Below are positions 33,566 to 41,978 of a DNA stretch of 64,000 nucleotides, piece by piece (position 1 is the first letter of the stretch; each line of letters opens with the position of its first letter). A program made the translations under genes and the position numbers. Source of the stretch: Negativicutes bacterium (GTDB taxonomy: Bacteria; Bacillota_C; Negativicutes; Sporomusales_B; JARLHX01); the NCBI GenBank assembly GCA_031292015.1, contig JARLHY010000032.1:1-64000 (forward strand), in the 5' to 3' direction. The notes below the pieces were generated by a model. That model saw only the letters and a list, made by a program, of their open reading frames with translations, was not told where the DNA came from and did not search any database.

Positions 33566-33646
33566 GGGTGATTCGGTTTTGACTTGGATTTGAGTCGCCT
33601 GCCTGTAAAATACCTGCAAAGCAAATGGAATTATTGGAGGTTATCA

Positions 33647-34948
33647 ATGGCTAATCGATACCAGGACAAGTATAATGCCAAGAAAATTTCAATAGAACAA
33701 GCGCTGTCATTGATTAAGTCGGGTGACGAAATTATCCCCGGTTTTTGCGGGGTTGAGCCCGCGGGTATTTTAAGCAAGCTTCACACTATTAAAGACAGAG
33801 TTGAGAATGTAGTTGTTTGGTACAATCTGGGGATGGGTAAATATGATTTCTTTTCCAAGCCGGAGATGAAAGGTCATTTTATCACCAATTCAATGTTTTA
33901 TAGTTTCGGGGTAAGGGAAGCCCATAAGATTGGAACGGTGAGCTATCAACCAACCCATCTTCACAATTCTTTTGAACGTAAGTTGCAAGTCAAACCCGCG
34001 AATATCTTTATCGGCACGGTAACGCCGATGGACAAGCACGGCTACGTAAATTCTTCTTTAAGTGCATATTACGAAAAGATAGCGATTGAACATGCTGATT
34101 TGGTCATCATGGAGGTTAACCCCCGGCTGCCGAATGTTGGCGGGGACACCGAGCTGCATATTGACGAGATCGACTACATTGTTGAAGTCGATCGCCCGGT
34201 GCCTGTTCTTCCGTCAGCGGAAATTACCGAGACGGATAAGGTGATTGCCGGGTATGTCGCCAGTCTCGTTAATGACGGAGATACGATTCAACTGGGAATC
34301 GGGGGGATCCCTAACGCGATAGCGTCAGCTTTTATGAGTAAACATGACCTGGGGATACATACGGAAATGATTACAAGCAGTATGGCCGACTTGGCTGAGG
34401 CGGGAGTTGTCACAGGAAGAAAAAAAAGCCTGCATAAAGGCAAAATCATCAGTTGTTTCGCACTGGGAACACAGAAGTTATACGATTTCCTGGACGGTAA
34501 TCCTTCAGTGCAACTGATGCGGGGGGAATACGTAAACAGTCCGTTTGTCATTGCTAAAAATGACAATATGGTTTCGATTAATACCGGGATACAGGTTGAT
34601 TTGACTGGACAAATTTGCTCGGAAAGTATTGGCTTAAAAACCTGGAGCGGATCCGGCGGGCAGAACGATACGGCAGAGGGTGCAATTCATGCCAAGAACG
34701 GAAGATCGATTATCGCGTTGAAGTCTACTGCCAAAAACGGAACGGTGTCTACGATTCAGCCCTGGTTAACGCCGGGGGCGGCGGTGACATTATCTCGAAA
34801 CAATATCGATTACATCGTTACCGAGTTTGGGATTGCACCGATGAAAGCCAGAACGATAAGGCAAAGGGTCGATAACCTGATTGCCATCGCTCACCCGGAC
34901 TTCCACAAGGAACTGCGGGATGCGGCTGCTAAGCATCAGATCTGGTAA
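33647..34948 (+). CDS. Acetyl-CoA hydrolase/transferase-family CoA-transferase
   Basis: A 433-residue enzyme of the Cat1/4-hydroxybutyrate CoA-transferase family. Visible blocks are LIKSGDEIIPGFCGVEPAG near residue 24, TPMDKHGYVNSSLS near residue 130, QLGIGGIPNAIASA near residue 215 and VTEFGIAPMKART near residue 392. GGAGG lies 8 bases before the ATG at 33647; an in-frame start upstream has no such site. In this operon it probably moves CoA between acetyl- or acyl-CoA and acetoacetate or the incoming acid, linking BKACE and thiolase steps without ATP. Confidence 0.9.
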   Translation: MANRYQDKYNAKKISIEQALSLIKSGDEIIPGFCGVEPAGILSKLHTIKDRVENVVVWYNLGMGKYDFFSKPEMKGHFITNSMFYSFGVREAHKIGTVSYQPTHLHNSFERKLQVKPANIFIGTVTPMDKHGYVNSSLSAYYEKIAIEHADLVIMEVNPRLPNVGGDTELHIDEIDYIVEVDRPVPVLPSAEITETDKVIAGYVASLVNDGDTIQLGIGGIPNAIASAFMSKHDLGIHTEMITSSMADLAEAGVVTGRKKSLHKGKIISCFALGTQKLYDFLDGNPSVQLMRGEYVNSPFVIAKNDNMVSINTGIQVDLTGQICSESIGLKTWSGSGGQNDTAEGAIHAKNGRSIIALKSTAKNGTVSTIQPWLTPGAAVTLSRNNIDYIVTEFGIAPMKARTIRQRVDNLIAIAHPDFHKELRDAAAKHQIW

Positions 34949-35144
34949 ACGAGTCTGCCGGCAATAGGGGGAGTGGGCTATATGTCAAAGCAGGGAATTT
35001 ATTGCAGGAAAGGTGGGAAACAGACTAAGTATCCCTGTGAGACTATAGATAACGGATGACGGCAGCCGTATGGGGGAAACGATGGAATCCACACCTGCTG
35101 TCATCTGAAATGGACGTTATAAGTAAATTAGGAGGAAAGAAACC

Positions 35145-36506
35145 ATGAAGAAATTTATATGTTTGTTAACCTTGGTATCAATGCTGCTAGTCATGTCAAC
35201 TGGTGCTCTGGCTGCGGCCCCGCAAAGTTCTTTCAGCGACGTCCCGGCAAAACACTGGGCCTATGACGCCATTGGCAAATTAGCCAAAGATGGTATCATC
35301 AGCGGCTACGGCGACAGTACTTTCCGCGGTGACAGAACGATGACCCGTTATGAAATGGCGCAAATAGTCGCAAACGCCATGACGAAAGAAGACAAAGCAA
35401 ATGCCGAGGACAAAGCGCTGATCAACAAGCTTGCGGCTGAGTTCAACAGTGAACTGAATAAGTTGGACGCGAAGGTTAACAAGATTGATCAGCGTGTGAC
35501 CAGCCTGGAAGACAAGATCAGTTTTAGCGGCAGCGATATTATGCGTTGGGTTAAGTGGAACAAGGCCACGTTACCGGGTTATGATTTTTACAAAAACGGC
35601 GTAACCCAAAACTATTTTACGCTCTTTGCAAAAGCGAAGGTAAACGACGATATCACAGCCAACTTCAAATGGTTTATACAGCGCCAGGATACCTTCGGCA
35701 ATCCTGCGTATACAACCACTTCTCCTATGAGTAATGAAGGGAATAACCTTGTACAGGCTGAGTTTACCGTACGTAACGCTTTCGAACAAACAGGGGTCAC
35801 ACTGACTGGCGGGCGTATGCTTCAGACTTTTGGTGCTTCAGGCTTTATCGCAGCGCTTCAAGGCATTGACGGAGTAAAACTCAGTTTTGGCAATCAACTA
35901 AAAGTCGAGCTTGGTGCTGCTGATTTCAGCAACCCGCTTAGCGGCTATGTGAAAACCTATTTGAATACCCCGACAGCCCCGGCAGCCAATGCTGACTACA
36001 GTGGACTCTATTTCCAGGATGCCGCTTGGGTTAAAGCTTCGTGGAAGCTTGACCAGGCAACTTCCGTAGAAGGTTTTGGCCTGAGAAACACCGACGGCCC
36101 TGCGGTGGCAAGGCTCTACGGGCTTGGCCTGCGGACTATGGTGGCGCAGAATCTGCTTTTCCGGACGGATTATGTGAAAAATACCGAATTTAATCAATAT
36201 AACACTAATGTACAGTACCGGTTGTCATACCGTGGCGCGGCAATGGATCAACCCAACAGCTGGGGTATGCACCTGGATTATGGCAAAGCCTATGCCCGTG
36301 CATCGATAGGGACATGGGGCGACTACGAACCGACCGCTCTGTTTCCTAAGTCGGGGATCAAATCTTGGGACTTTACGGTTGAAGATACCCTGGCCAAAAA
36401 TGTAATGCTCAAACTGGCCCGTAGTTTTGATTCGAGAAATCCCGTAACTGGTGCTAAATCTGTTTTCGGCGAATGGTACCGTGCTCAGATCGAGTTTGTT
36501 TTTTAA
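35145..36506 (+). CDS. SLH-domain outer-membrane porin (OmpM type)
   Basis: A 453-residue outer-membrane protein typical of Negativicutes. Signal peptide at residues 1-24 (cleavage after ALA), one SLH domain at about 28-85 (FSDVPAKHWAYDAIGKLAKD, then YGDSTFRGDRTMTRYEMA), a coiled coil at about 85-125 that would span the periplasm, then a beta-barrel ending in YRAQIEFVF with the terminal phenylalanine recognised by BamA. The SLH domain binds modified peptidoglycan and tethers the outer membrane. A location 196 bp behind the CoA-transferase suggests it is the outer-membrane channel for the operon's substrate, though it may have its own promoter. Confidence 0.92.
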   Translation: MKKFICLLTLVSMLLVMSTGALAAAPQSSFSDVPAKHWAYDAIGKLAKDGIISGYGDSTFRGDRTMTRYEMAQIVANAMTKEDKANAEDKALINKLAAEFNSELNKLDAKVNKIDQRVTSLEDKISFSGSDIMRWVKWNKATLPGYDFYKNGVTQNYFTLFAKAKVNDDITANFKWFIQRQDTFGNPAYTTTSPMSNEGNNLVQAEFTVRNAFEQTGVTLTGGRMLQTFGASGFIAALQGIDGVKLSFGNQLKVELGAADFSNPLSGYVKTYLNTPTAPAANADYSGLYFQDAAWVKASWKLDQATSVEGFGLRNTDGPAVARLYGLGLRTMVAQNLLFRTDYVKNTEFNQYNTNVQYRLSYRGAAMDQPNSWGMHLDYGKAYARASIGTWGDYEPTALFPKSGIKSWDFTVEDTLAKNVMLKLARSFDSRNPVTGAKSVFGEWYRAQIEFVF

Positions 36507-36614
36507 GCAATTGTGATTCATTTTCCGTAACTTAATAAGCAGCTTAATCATGGGCGAGGGTTGAATGAATGACCTTCGCCCATGATTCCATTGATAGAAT
36601 GCGAAGTAAGACGA
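36507..36614. other. Imperfect hairpin downstream of the porin gene
   Basis: AATCATGGGCGAGG near 36546 pairs with CCTTCGCCCATGATT near 36573 with one bulge, but no T-run follows. It may protect the 3' end of the porin mRNA. Confidence 0.4.
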
Positions 36615-36649
36615 AAGCCCGGAACTGCAATGTTCCGGGCTTGTTTTGT
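36615..36649 (+). terminator. Intrinsic terminator of the catabolic operon/porin transcript
   Basis: AAGCCCGGAAC at 36615-36625 pairs perfectly with GTTCCGGGCTT at 36632-36642, followed by GTTTTGT. Confidence 0.8.
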
Positions 36650-36964
36650 ATAATATGTTAAAGCAATGGACAAAAGGCCAAATTAGTGTCGGCAGCTGGT
36701 ATGGCAGCGGATATATATTTATAATTACTACGCTGTTTCGATGACTTTTAATACGGAGTGTTTTCACCGGATTATATCATTTCTCCCTATGGGTGAATGT
36801 CCAATGCGCTGCTAGTCTTTCGTCTTACACTGCATCAGGAAAATGGTAAAATAGTAATGTAAAAGCTTTGGCAGAAAAGCAGTATTGAATATTTTACCCT
36901 AAGAATCATGCCAGTTCGGTGAAAATACAATCCTAAGGCTGCCGGATTCCGGCTGTTCAAATGT
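36650..36964. other. AT-rich intergenic stretch
   Basis: About 315 bp between the porin terminator and the promoter of the next gene. No frame with a ribosome-binding site, repeat or hairpin was recognised. Confidence 0.45.
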
Positions 36965-36993
36965 TTGATCCGGCGGTTCGATTGTTTGATAAT
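36965..36993 (+). promoter_or_regulatory. Promoter of the PagL-like gene
   Basis: TTGATC at 36965-36970 and GATAAT at 36988-36993, 17 bases apart, about 30 bases before the start codon. Confidence 0.55.
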
Positions 36994-37023
36994 ACATATT
37001 GGACTAAAAAGGAGTGTCGCATT

Positions 37024-37584
37024 GTGCGGAAAATCATTTGTTTAGTAATTGCCATTAGTATTTTGCTGATTAGCATGTCGGGCGCATCATATTGTTATGC
37101 GGCCGATTCGAAACTGGAACTGGATTGGGACTTCTTGTCCCCACATGGAATCGACCGCAATCTTGATACGGTATCGCTACATATACTCAAGAAAATTTCT
37201 GATACAAACAATAGATCTACCTATATGGGTATTACAGTCACCCGGCCGTATGGGGATATAACTTATCAGCAACAAACTCGAGACAGTTCTGCGGTCGGCA
37301 TCGGCCCGGTTTATATGATCCGCAACGAAAAATACCACTCTGGCAAGCTGGCAGTGGCAGTAGATATGAGCGGCGGGCTTATTGTATATGATAAAATATT
37401 TCCGGCCGGCGGAAAATATTATAATTTTATGTGGCGGATCGGGCCTCAATTCATTTATAAAATCAGCGAGAACTCCTCAGTGAATATCGGCTATATGCTA
37501 ATGCATGTTTCCAATGGTTTTAAAACCCATAATCCCTCCTATAACGCCCGCGGTCTTTCAGTGGGGGTTGTGACAAGTTTTTAA
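37024..37584 (+). CDS. PagL-like outer-membrane beta-barrel (lipid A 3-O-deacylase/acyloxyacyl hydrolase-like)
   Basis: A 186-residue exported protein: signal peptide at residues 1-27 (IICLVIAISILLISMSGASY, then AYA-like CYAA). The rest alternates like a small beta-barrel and ends MHVSNGFKTHNPSYNARG then VVTSF. HVSNG matches the HxSN catalytic motif of PagL, and the terminal phenylalanine fits outer-membrane insertion. PagL removes the 3-O acyl chain of lipid A; this would need lipopolysaccharide, expected in Negativicutes. The GTG at 37024 follows AAAGGAG; the promoter lies inside the longer open frame, which rules out the earlier start. Confidence 0.65.
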   Translation: MRKIICLVIAISILLISMSGASYCYAADSKLELDWDFLSPHGIDRNLDTVSLHILKKISDTNNRSTYMGITVTRPYGDITYQQQTRDSSAVGIGPVYMIRNEKYHSGKLAVAVDMSGGLIVYDKIFPAGGKYYNFMWRIGPQFIYKISENSSVNIGYMLMHVSNGFKTHNPSYNARGLSVGVVTSF

Positions 37585-37753
37585 CCGGTAAAAATTAATG
37601 GACCTGGAGCTTATTAAAAACTTCGGTCCGATTCTTCCCAAGCAATGAGAAATGGTGATTTACCTTGACGCGGTAAGGGTATGCTTTATATACTCAGATA
37701 ACAGATACCGGCTCAGGGCTTGTGCTTTATGGCGTGATAAAGGAGAGAAAATC

Positions 37754-39193
37754 TTGGAAATCATGGACGACCTTTTTGGTACCGCCGAGACAGCGGTCAA
37801 AGTCGAAAAGATAGAGAAAGTCGGTACCGCCAACGCTCAGGTGGGGGCCGAGAAGCGGATCGAGGCGAAAGTCTTCGCCGAACCGCAAAAAGATCCCCTG
37901 CAGATTCTGTCCATGAGAAAAACCCCGATAAAATATACTGTGCAGCAGGCTGAAGCCTTGATAGATATAGCGCTTTTTTTGGCAGACGAAACCCGCTGTC
38001 AGTATATACTTGCCGGTTACGCCGGAACCGGCAAAACAACGATCATTGAAAATATCATCAACTATGCCAACGACTTGCAAAAAAGCTGTGTTGCTTCCGC
38101 CCCTACCAACCAGGCTGTCAAGGTTCTCCGGGAAAAGATTGGTGCTGGGGTGGAGGCTGAGTTTCGGACTCTCCATTCGGTTTTATATGGAGCGCCGGAC
38201 CCTGATACCGGGGCGTGGGTGCCTAATGTCCAATTTAGCGCCTACGACCTGATGGTTGTTGACGAAGGCTCGATGATCTCAGCCGGCGTTTATCGCGACC
38301 TCATGGACCGACTCGACGGTACTGGCGCAAAGGTGATTTTTATCGGTGACAGCTTTCAGCTGGAGCCGGTGGGGGACGACCCGCAATTACTTAAAAATAA
38401 AGATGCTGAGCTGACTGAGGTCAAACGCCAGAACGCCGGCAGCAAAATACTCGTTTTAGCGACCGCCATGCGCAATATCCGAAAAGCGATCATACCCAAT
38501 AAGTCTCTGGACGATGTGGTAATACTGAGTCCCGATCAGGCGGAACAGGCTTTTCTGCAGTCAGTCAGGGCGGCTGAAGACGGTGTTTATATCGTTGGTA
38601 CCAACCGCAGCCGTTTGGGGTTAAATGTAAAGGCCCGGCAGGCGCGTTTTGGAGATGCGGTCACTAATGAGCCGAGGTCGGGAGACAGTCTTGTCTGCAT
38701 CAGCAACGGCACCTTCCTGATCAATGGCGACCGGTTGATCCTTTCGGAAGTTGACATTGTCAGTGCGGAAATGGTGGAACTGCGCGATAGCACGGCAAAA
38801 GGAGCATATCAACTCGTGGCGTATCTGATCATGGATGGCTGGCGCAAAATCGTCGTACTGCCGGACGTGGAAAGACCATCGATATATCATGCCCAGTTTT
38901 TATCCCCGGAAAAGTTTTTTCCGCCGGATTGGTACGCCAAAAACAGGAACAGAGGCAAAAATGAGCTGTCGAAAGACGTGGCTATCGCTACATACGGCTA
39001 CGCCATTACCGCCCACAAGAGCCAGGGGAGCCAATGGCGCAAAGTATTTGTCCGACAAGATGCTTTCAGAGATAATGCAAGATGGTTATACACCGCTGTT
39101 ACCCGGGCGACCGAGCAGTTAATTCTGGCAAGCGACACCGGGTATAAAATTGTTTGGGAAAGCATTGAAAATAGCGCCAAAATTACGGAGTAG
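37754..39193 (+). CDS. Superfamily 1 (RecD2/Dda-like) DNA helicase
   Basis: A 479-residue ATP-dependent DNA helicase. It has Walker A AGYAGTGKTT near residue 97, motif II VVDEGSMI near residue 170, motif III FIGDSFQLEPVG near residue 197, the UvrD/RecD C-terminal motif TAHKSQGSQW near residue 418 and motif VI YTAVTRATEQLIL near residue 447. RecB/RecC partners and the N-terminal domain of RecD2 are absent, so it is closer to Dda-like or short RecD-like enzymes, which occur in phages and mobile DNA as well as chromosomes. The TTG at 37754 is 8 bases after AGGAG; an ATG at 37763 is the alternative. It stands alone between unrelated genes. Confidence 0.85.
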   Translation: MEIMDDLFGTAETAVKVEKIEKVGTANAQVGAEKRIEAKVFAEPQKDPLQILSMRKTPIKYTVQQAEALIDIALFLADETRCQYILAGYAGTGKTTIIENIINYANDLQKSCVASAPTNQAVKVLREKIGAGVEAEFRTLHSVLYGAPDPDTGAWVPNVQFSAYDLMVVDEGSMISAGVYRDLMDRLDGTGAKVIFIGDSFQLEPVGDDPQLLKNKDAELTEVKRQNAGSKILVLATAMRNIRKAIIPNKSLDDVVILSPDQAEQAFLQSVRAAEDGVYIVGTNRSRLGLNVKARQARFGDAVTNEPRSGDSLVCISNGTFLINGDRLILSEVDIVSAEMVELRDSTAKGAYQLVAYLIMDGWRKIVVLPDVERPSIYHAQFLSPEKFFPPDWYAKNRNRGKNELSKDVAIATYGYAITAHKSQGSQWRKVFVRQDAFRDNARWLYTAVTRATEQLILASDTGYKIVWESIENSAKITE

Positions 39194-39553
39194 AATTTGT
39201 GAGTGACGTTAAGGCGCTATTCAGCCTTTAACACTTCTCCATGCACATTGAGTCGGTAGTAAGGCGTGTGTTGGATGGATTTCGTATATGTTCCCCAGAC
39301 GTGGGGAGAAAACACCGAGCTTACAGGCTTGATGTTTTTCGTTGAAAGCAGGCCTTTGCGGGAGCAGGGAAGCCACTAATGTGTGCCAATCTTCTGTTAC
39401 ATAATGGGGTCTTATCGGACGAAAAAGGGGCAATGTCCAATACAATAACTGGTTAGACGAGCCGTTAAGAAAGTGATTTGGCAAGCGACATAATCTTGTG
39501 ATAAATTTAATAAAAAATGAACTTTGGTATATCCGTATGCGGGGGAAAACTAG
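39194..39553. other. Intergenic stretch, possibly containing gene remnants
   Basis: About 360 bp with no frame that has both a ribosome-binding site and a plausible product. At 39290-39317 a short palindromic GTTCCCCAGACGTGGGGAG sequence occurs once. Around 39380-39450 the sequence reads like decayed coding DNA, but I cannot identify it. Confidence 0.35.
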
Positions 39554-39802
39554 ATGGATATAAGAACTACTATAATTGCTCCATTCGACAGTCTTTACCA
39601 AACCGCTTTAGAAGTGATCGAGGAAAGGAAACCGGAATGGAGCGGTGCTGTCAACGCAGTGTTGCTTGCTTCAATGAGCGCTGGAGTGATGGAAAGCCAC
39701 AATGAGGTTTCGAAGGGTACCGAAGTAATAATCAGTCGAGGACATACTGAGGTGCGCTTTGCAGGTTCGGTGGATGTTCCAGTAGTTCATATCGGGATAT
39801 AG
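39554..39802 (+). CDS. Stand-alone PrpR N-terminal (sensor) domain fragment
   Basis: An 82-residue product resembling the PrpR_N domain that precedes the AAA+ part of PrpR-type sigma-54 activators. TTIIAPFDSLYQTALEV at the start and TEVIISRGHTEVRFAGSVDV then PVVHI at residues 56-80 match the family pattern (ViISRGgTa...sIPVveI). A stop codon follows where the rest of the domain would continue, and the downstream DNA does not resume the frame. CGGGGGAAAACTAG precedes the ATG, so it could be translated. It is best read as a truncated regulator gene; a free sensor domain is the alternative. Confidence 0.6.
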   Translation: MDIRTTIIAPFDSLYQTALEVIEERKPEWSGAVNAVLLASMSAGVMESHNEVSKGTEVIISRGHTEVRFAGSVDVPVVHIGI

Positions 39803-39883
39803 GATACACCCGGTTTTTTAGCTCATTACATATGCCAAGCCAAAACCTCGCTTCCCTTGGGCAACGATGAATTATATCGATAA

Positions 39884-40477
39884 TTATTTAGTACTCATCT
39901 CACCAACATTCGACGAACCAGCGGCAGTAGTGGACTCGCTCATTTCCTTTTCTTTTTCCCGTTTGGCGATTTCCGTATTATATTGATTTCGCGTTATTTT
40001 GCCGTCGTCAGCCAGTTGTTTTAGCTGCTGGTCGGTGTATTGCGATAAACTCGTAATGGATTCCGAGGAGGAGGTATTAGAATTCGCAGTGTCGGTTTTG
40101 GCACTGCTTGTGGTCGTACTGGAAGCGCTTGAGCCCGATGTTTGAGATGACGCGCCGGCAGAACCGGTTCCCGCAGCATCGCTGATGGATGAGCCGGCGG
40201 ATGACGATTCGATGTTCGCTGTCGTTGCGTTGGATGAACTCAAGCGGGACCCCTCTTGACTGATTTCAACCGAGTACGCTGGAGAAACATCTGCTGTTGT
40301 GGTACCAGAAGCGCTTTGACTGGCGTCTGTCGATGAAATATTTGCTGAATTGGAGGCTAGGCTAGCCTGTTGTGCTACCGTCTCATCTTCATTTTGTGTT
40401 TTCTTGGCCTGGGTGGGAGAATTATACAGGGAACCTGTTGCATTACCCGCTCCAAGGGTACTATCGATTCGATCCAT
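39884..40477 (-). CDS. Serine/threonine-rich low-complexity protein of unknown function
   Basis: A 197-residue protein, over a third serine and threonine between residues 35 and 140, without signal peptide or membrane segments. The ends are less biased: MDRIDSTLGAGNATG at the N-terminus, AYSVEISQEGSRLSS near residue 68 and YTDQQLKQLADDGKITRNQY near residue 146, a pattern seen in short C-terminal modules of some Firmicute cell-surface or flagellar-associated proteins. GGAGG precedes the ATG at 40477. It follows the same direction as the histidine kinase gene upstream but is separated by 140 bp. No function can be given. Confidence 0.65.
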   Translation of the reverse strand: MDRIDSTLGAGNATGSLYNSPTQAKKTQNEDETVAQQASLASNSANISSTDASQSASGTTTADVSPAYSVEISQEGSRLSSSNATTANIESSSAGSSISDAAGTGSAGASSQTSGSSASSTTTSSAKTDTANSNTSSSESITSLSQYTDQQLKQLADDGKITRNQYNTEIAKREKEKEMSESTTAAGSSNVGEMSTK

Positions 40478-40616
40478 TTCATTTCCTCCTCTTTTTTTAT
40501 GGGTATTCTATGTTGTTATGATACATCCTCTCATCAACTATTTTGGGGTTAAATCATTTGAATATCTTTTGAATTACAACAAGCTTACAAGTACAAGAAG
40601 CGGTATGCGGTGGAAA

Positions 40617-41891
40617 TTAGCGGACTACGCTGCCGGGCAAGCACACAGTGAAGGTTGCTCCAGCCCCGGGAACACTGGCTGCGCTGATGTCGCCGCCGTG
40701 GTTCTCGACGATCCACTTGGCAATGGAAAGCCCTAAACCGGAGTTGCCCTTGTTTCGGGTTTTATCCACCTGGTAGAAACGGTCAAAAATACGGGTGAGA
40801 TATTCCGGTTCGATTCCCTCCCCGGTGTCGGCAACTGTCAGCAGGATTTCATCACCCTGTCGCGACAGCAAAACAGTTACTTTGCCGCCTGAAGGGGTGT
40901 GGCGAATCGCGTTGTCCAACAGTATTGCGATTACTTGCTTGATCCGATCTTCGTCTCCGTAACCTTCAACATTAAGATCGGCATAGACTTCCAGTGACAA
41001 TCCCTTGGCGTTGGCGATCGCCTCGAACAAAGTAACGGATTGCTCCAGAACAGCACCAAACAAAAACAGCCGCATGTCGAGTAATGGTAATTGAGAATCA
41101 GCCTTGGTTAGAAAAAGTAGAGAATCGACCAGCTTTGCCATACGTATTGTGGCTTCATGGATATTGTCCAGCCATTTGCTTTGACTGGAAACCGTCTCCT
41201 CCAAGCTATCCTGAATAACTTCAAGATTTGTCTGAAGAACGGTAAGAGGGGTGCGCAATTCGTGGGAGGCATCCGATAAAAAATCTTTCCGCTGCTGCCA
41301 GGCTCTCAGGATGGGAATCATCGCCCTGTTGGCCATATAATAACTGGCGCCGAAGGATAGCAACGAGCACACCATGCCCACTCCGAGTAAAGCTATAAGT
41401 AAAGTCTGCAGCATATTTTTCTCTTGAGACAAGTCATGAAAGACGATAAGAATATCAGGAGGTGTTTCCATAGAGGATTTCAAATAAGCGTATTCGACTT
41501 GCCCTATTTTGACGAAGCCTTGCGGTTGACTCAGCTCTAAACTTCTTTTGATCAGTACTGCCAAATCGGACTCATCAAGCGTTTGGCCCGATGATCGAAA
41601 AGTAATTGTACCGGATGGCGAGGTTTTGACAAAAAAGAAATTGGGAATAGGTGGAGGACTTGAAGGGGGGGCCTGCGGATCGAACATCGTGTTCGGGGGA
41701 GACCGTTTGTGCGGCAGGTCTGTTATTCGGCCTTCTGTAATATCGGCGGCAATCTGCTTGGCCAAGAAGTCGCCCCGTTTTGCAAAGTCGAGCCTCATAA
41801 AGCAATATACACCGGTAATAAGAAGCAGAAATAGCGTAAGTATGATTGAAACATTGACCATGGTAAGCTTTAGGCGGAGTTTTTGAAACAT
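40617..41891 (-). CDS. Membrane sensor histidine kinase, orphan
   Basis: A 424-residue sensor kinase. Transmembrane segments are at about residues 12-35 and 165-190, bracketing an extracytoplasmic sensor of about 125 residues. The phosphoacceptor block is DASHELRTPLTVLQTN near residue 208. The ATPase domain shows DNAIRHTPSGG (N box), DTGEGIEPEYLTRIFDRFYQ (G1/F) and GNSGLGLSIAKWIVENHGG (G2). AGGAGG lies 6 bases before the ATG at 41891. No response-regulator gene is adjacent, which is unusual for this class. It is the last gene of the leftward efflux cluster, so it may sense envelope stress or a pump substrate. Confidence 0.92.
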   Translation of the reverse strand: MFQKLRLKLTMVNVSIILTLFLLLITGVYCFMRLDFAKRGDFLAKQIAADITEGRITDLPHKRSPPNTMFDPQAPPSSPPPIPNFFFVKTSPSGTITFRSSGQTLDESDLAVLIKRSLELSQPQGFVKIGQVEYAYLKSSMETPPDILIVFHDLSQEKNMLQTLLIALLGVGMVCSLLSFGASYYMANRAMIPILRAWQQRKDFLSDASHELRTPLTVLQTNLEVIQDSLEETVSSQSKWLDNIHEATIRMAKLVDSLLFLTKADSQLPLLDMRLFLFGAVLEQSVTLFEAIANAKGLSLEVYADLNVEGYGDEDRIKQVIAILLDNAIRHTPSGGKVTVLLSRQGDEILLTVADTGEGIEPEYLTRIFDRFYQVDKTRNKGNSGLGLSIAKWIVENHGGDISAASVPGAGATFTVCLPGSVVR

Positions 41892-41978
41892 CGTAAGCCT
41901 CCTAAACAGCATCCGTTTGTACTGCTGTAAATGAGATGCTTTCTTGTATTCCGACGGTCTCTTAATATTGCAAATCTG

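Noticed and set aside
36546..36587. The hairpin directly after the porin gene as a terminator
   Set aside because: It lacks a T-run and has a bulge; the perfect stem at 36615 with a T-rich tail is the better terminator.
39290..39317. A single GTTCCCCAGACGTGGGGAG-like palindrome resembling a type I CRISPR repeat
   Set aside because: It occurs once only, with no second copy at spacer distance and no cas genes in the window.
39221..39601. A 126-codon minus-strand frame between the helicase and the PrpR-domain gene
   Set aside because: No start signal, no recognisable motif, and it overlaps the better supported PrpR-domain gene.
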